A DNA stretch of 7,757 nucleotides. It comes from JBCBSS01 sp039819065 (lineage in GTDB: Bacteria; Bacteroidota; Bacteroidia; Cytophagales; Cyclobacteriaceae). Both the position numbers and the translations under genes were made by a program. Positions 5,442 to 7,757 of the stretch are shown one piece after another. The DNA lies in contig JBCBSS010000221.1 in assembly GCA_039819065.1 (NCBI GenBank), forward strand, positions 1 to 7,757, written 5' to 3'. Position 1 is the stretch's first letter. Each line of letters starts with the position of its first letter. The notes beneath the pieces are model-generated. The model had not been told where the DNA came from and did not search any database. It saw nothing but the letters and a program-made list of their open reading frames with translations.

Positions 5442-5831
5442 TCATTTCAAAGTAGCCAACCACCACACATTCCCTACCGGATCTTGGACTCCGGCGGCTC
5501 TTGCGCCGTAACTTTCGTCATATGGTTCTCTGATTGTAATACCACCGGCTTCTATCGCCTTCTGATAACTTGCGTCAGTATCGCCAACATAAATGTAGAG
5601 GTTAGCAGGCATGGCTTTAAAGTCTTTGGTTGCATCTGCCATCATGACGGTACAGTCCGCTATTTTGACTTCGGCATGCATGATTACGCCTTCAGATCGA
5701 TCCTCTTGATGCATCACTTCACCGTCAAACGCGGCTTGTAGAAACCTGATGAGGTTGGCTGCGCCTTCTACAATAAGGTAAGGCATAATGATCTGGTGAT
5801 GTTCCGGGATTGGTTTTGAGTACTGTGTCAT
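5442..5831 (-). CDS. VOC-family protein, PhnB/glyoxalase-like
   Basis: This protein of about 129 residues belongs to the vicinal oxygen chelate superfamily, with two beta-alpha-beta-beta-beta modules. The first carries IMPYLIVEGAANLIRFLQAAF (residues 15-35) and MHAEVKIADCTVMMADA (51-67). The second carries NLYIYVGDTDASYQKAIEAG and YGARAAGVQDPVGNVWWLAT (108-127). This order fits the PhnB-like subgroup. VOC members include glyoxalases, dioxygenases and antibiotic-binding proteins; the reaction here is not known. Start choice: MTQYSKPIPE at 5831 matches how relatives usually begin. An ATG at 5846 would add 5 residues and a TTG at 5882 would add 17. A possible promoter element, CAAATTTG at 5856-5863 (near-match to TAnnTTTG), lies inside the longest version and argues against it. 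The gene follows an AraC-family gene on the same strand and may be co-regulated with it. Confidence 0.88.
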   Translation of the reverse strand: MTQYSKPIPEHHQIIMPYLIVEGAANLIRFLQAAFDGEVMHQEDRSEGVIMHAEVKIADCTVMMADATKDFKAMPANLYIYVGDTDASYQKAIEAGGITIREPYDESYGARAAGVQDPVGNVWWLATLK

Positions 5832-5922
5832 AGATTTTAAGGTCATATCAACGCTCAAATTTGTATTCTTTTGCTTTTCCAAAATTGTACAAAATCGACA
5901 TGCTGCTTATCGAGTCCAAAAC

Positions 5923-6744
5923 TCATTCAAGGCTTACGAAGTTGTCGGCCACATGGGTCAATGACTTGAAATAGACTTTGGGACTGAGTCCGGAGAAGGC
6001 CTTAAAATCCCGAATAAAGTGTGACTGGTCACTGTAACCCGTTTGCAAAGCGAGCTCAGTCAAATTCCTGGCCGATTCCCCAAGGGGTGTAGTCAAGGCA
6101 TCTGTAAAGCGTGTGATCATGGAAAATAACTTGGGGTTCAAGCCTGCTGATTGCTTAAACAGTCTTTCCAACTGCCGCGTTGAAAGGCCTGCTGTATCAC
6201 ATAAACCGTCTAAATTGACATTGCCGCTGTTTTCTAGAATACGGTCGATGCAAAAATGTAATCGGCGATCAATTGGTTGCTGTGATTTGGACAAAAGCGA
6301 AATGATATAATCAAATGCATAATTCACTCTTTCTTTATGCCCTACAGCCACCGCAAGCCTTTCCTCAAGTGGTTCGAGTCCACGTGTATCCAATACATCA
6401 AGGGGAATAATAGTGTTAGTGATTTCACTGGCAGGTAAACCGAAAAGCAATTTGGTAGCTTGAGGATAAAGATAGATGCCCAAAATACCGAATGGCCCAT
6501 CGACCCGCATATCCTCAAATCCTGTACTCTGCCCGTGCAATACAGCGTCATGAAGGTATGAGCCAGGCTGCCCTCTCTTTATTTCCCTGAAATGGTTGCG
6601 ATAATGAAACACGAGGTTGGCACAGTTATCCGCAAAGAGCCTGTGATTGAAAGCACCATTGCCCTCTTCATTGCCTTCTACAATCCAAATGGAACGAACG
6701 ATATGGCTTATCTGAACCGGAGGATCAAAGGATTGGTAGTACAT
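5923..6744 (-). CDS. AraC-family transcriptional regulator with DUF6597-like N-terminus
   Basis: This 273-residue protein differs from the other AraC protein in the window. It starts with MYYQSFDPPVQISHIVRSIW and IVEG, the pattern of the DUF6597 type of N-terminal domain, with LFADNCANLVFHY (37-49) and LHGQSTGF (69-76) further on. The C-terminal AraC DNA-binding domain has a first helix-turn-helix at about 177-197 (LDGLCDTAGLSTRQLERLFK). The second, at about 228-250 (LTELALQTGYSDQSHFIRDF), leads into the FSGLSPKVYFK signature. It should act as a cytoplasmic regulator. The VOC gene lies 91 bp downstream on the same strand, an arrangement that suggests a regulator-target pair. The gene begins 47 bp behind the KAP NTPase stop with no terminator seen between them, so read-through is possible. 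The inducing signal is unknown. Confidence 0.92.
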   Translation of the reverse strand: MYYQSFDPPVQISHIVRSIWIVEGNEEGNGAFNHRLFADNCANLVFHYRNHFREIKRGQPGSYLHDAVLHGQSTGFEDMRVDGPFGILGIYLYPQATKLLFGLPASEITNTIIPLDVLDTRGLEPLEERLAVAVGHKERVNYAFDYIISLLSKSQQPIDRRLHFCIDRILENSGNVNLDGLCDTAGLSTRQLERLFKQSAGLNPKLFSMITRFTDALTTPLGESARNLTELALQTGYSDQSHFIRDFKAFSGLSPKVYFKSLTHVADNFVSLE

Positions 6745-6791
6745 TTCCAGAAAAAACGGAATTCAGCATTTAATAGAAATTTTCAAATAAG

Positions 6792-7757
6792 TTATAAGTC
6801 CTCATTATTGCGCAATACTATTGCAGCTTTGTAAAGAAGTTTAAAAAAAAGAAGTTCCTTCACTTTTTGAGTACCATTTGTCAAATCGTGTGCACTTAAA
6901 ACCTTTGCCGACACTTCTTGACCACCGAGCCCATTAAACTCTATACGATAACTGTAATGAACATTTAACTCCTGGTCAATATATTCATATTCTCCAACCA
7001 TTAAGGAATGATTGTTATGATCAATTATCAATAATAGAGCTCCTATTGCATAATCTCCCCCTAATCCGTTGTAATGAGTTGTAACGGCGTCCGAAACCTC
7101 ACTCAGCTTTTTAATAGCATTTATTAAACCATCTGAATTACCAAATAGGGCTTTTAAAAAGTTTAGAGCAAGAATTATTGAATAATTCCTAACCAAGTTG
7201 AAATCATTCTTTGAGAAAATGCTAACGGTATCACGTTTCACTTCATACTCTTGGTCTAGCAATCTTAGTAAAGACCTAAGATTTATACAATGATTATTTA
7301 TCATGGCCAACAACACCAAGTAGACGTGATTACCAGCTGAAGTTTTATATTGAAAAGAAAATAAATCGTTATCAATTCCTTTAATTGTAATTCTGGAGAT
7401 CACTATTCTTAGAGTTTCTTTTATAGCCTCAGAATTATCAAAATAAAAAACTTCTCGACTGTAGAATTTATCTATGTATCCGCTAAAATCTACACCTTGT
7501 CCGTATTTGTTTTGAAAGATTTTCCTGATGTTACTAATATCAAAAACGAATATCACATGATCAAAGCCAAACTTATTCTCTTTCTTGTCGTCTACGTCAA
7601 AGTGTGCAGCAAATACGTTTAACAATCGAAATATGTGTTCAGGGTCTACTCTATCTAAATCATCTACAATCAGCACATTTTTCTTTTCATTGTCTTTTGA
7701 AATTTTAAGAAGCATTTTCGAAATGAGCTCAGTGAAAAAATCATTCTCATATAATCC
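6792..7757 (-). CDS. KAP-family P-loop NTPase (C-terminal part, N-terminus outside window)
   Basis: The frame is open from the right edge of the window (reading GLYENDFFTELISKM before the first ATG at 7715) and ends with TAA at 6792-6794. About 321 codons are visible. The Walker B strand with its acidic pair is clear in NVLIVDDLDRVDPEHIFRLL (about 7615-7677), the DDLDR form being typical of KAP NTPases. FGFDHVIFVFDISNIRKIF and GVDFSGYIDKFYSREVFYF follow. Walker A would lie upstream, outside the window. The rest (about 6792-7380) looks alpha-helical with no assigned motif. KAP proteins are large ATPases, some membrane-linked, and Bacteroidota members often lie in accessory or defence islands. 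The gene is clearly more AT-rich than the SDR, AraC and VOC genes next to it, in line with acquisition by transfer. The ATG at 7715 is not the true start. Confidence 0.88.
   Translation of the reverse strand, partial: GLYENDFFTELISKMLLKISKDNEKKNVLIVDDLDRVDPEHIFRLLNVFAAHFDVDDKKENKFGFDHVIFVFDISNIRKIFQNKYGQGVDFSGYIDKFYSREVFYFDNSEAIKETLRIVISRITIKGIDNDLFSFQYKTSAGNHVYLVLLAMINNHCINLRSLLRLLDQEYEVKRDTVSIFSKNDFNLVRNYSIILALNFLKALFGNSDGLINAIKKLSEVSDAVTTHYNGLGGDYAIGALLLIIDHNNHSLMVGEYEYIDQELNVHYSYRIEFNGLGGQEVSAKVLSAHDLTNGTQKVKELLFFKLLYKAAIVLRNNEDL

Noticed and set aside
5484..5741. Open frame of 85 codons antisense to the VOC gene
   Set aside because: The minus-strand VOC frame has conserved family blocks along its length; the plus-strand frame has none.
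1..7757. tRNA or rRNA genes
   Set aside because: No cloverleaf-like arrangement with a GTTCGAATC-type arm and no conserved rRNA segment was seen on either strand by eye.

Overview
The window looks like chromosomal DNA of a Bacteroidota species, probably a free-living Cytophagales-type organism. Four things support this. A fragment of an RHS/YD-repeat core carries the DDYYPFGLTYNS signature typical of that phylum. Upstream of several genes there is little Shine-Dalgarno sequence. One divergent promoter region carries a TTTG / TAnnTTTG-like element. The regulators and enzymes are AraC, SDR, NTF2-like and VOC types common there. The genus cannot be fixed from the sequence alone.

Left part (1-2340, plus strand, visibly AT-rich): an accessory region that reads as the wreckage, or the displaced-cassette zone, of an RHS polymorphic-toxin locus. 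It starts with the last 30 codons of an unidentified protein and a strong hairpin terminator. A headless RHS core fragment follows, ending at the 'NGKE' hinge where variable toxin tips are normally attached. Then come three unrelated small genes (406-852, 991-1383, 1595-2155), each with a hydrophobic N-terminus and each followed by a terminator-like hairpin. No toxin tip was recognised. The small genes are candidate immunity or exported proteins, but this rests on context only.

Middle part (2359-6744, more balanced base composition): ordinary regulator-plus-enzyme modules. On the minus strand an AraC-family regulator (3337-4251) precedes a classical SDR oxidoreductase (2359-3234), and it is divergent from an exported NTF2/SnoaL-like protein (4409-4930). 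A second AraC-family regulator with a different N-terminal domain (5923-6744) precedes a PhnB-like VOC protein (5442-5831). The 511-bp convergent gap between 4930 and 5442 holds two copies of a 140-bp non-coding element with 22-bp terminal inverted repeats, resembling a MITE or REP-like element.

Right edge (6792-7757, minus strand, AT-rich again): the C-terminal part of a KAP-family P-loop NTPase with an intact Walker B region. Its N-terminus lies outside the window. KAP NTPases often occur in defence or accessory islands, so the housekeeping-like modules appear to sit between two accessory segments.
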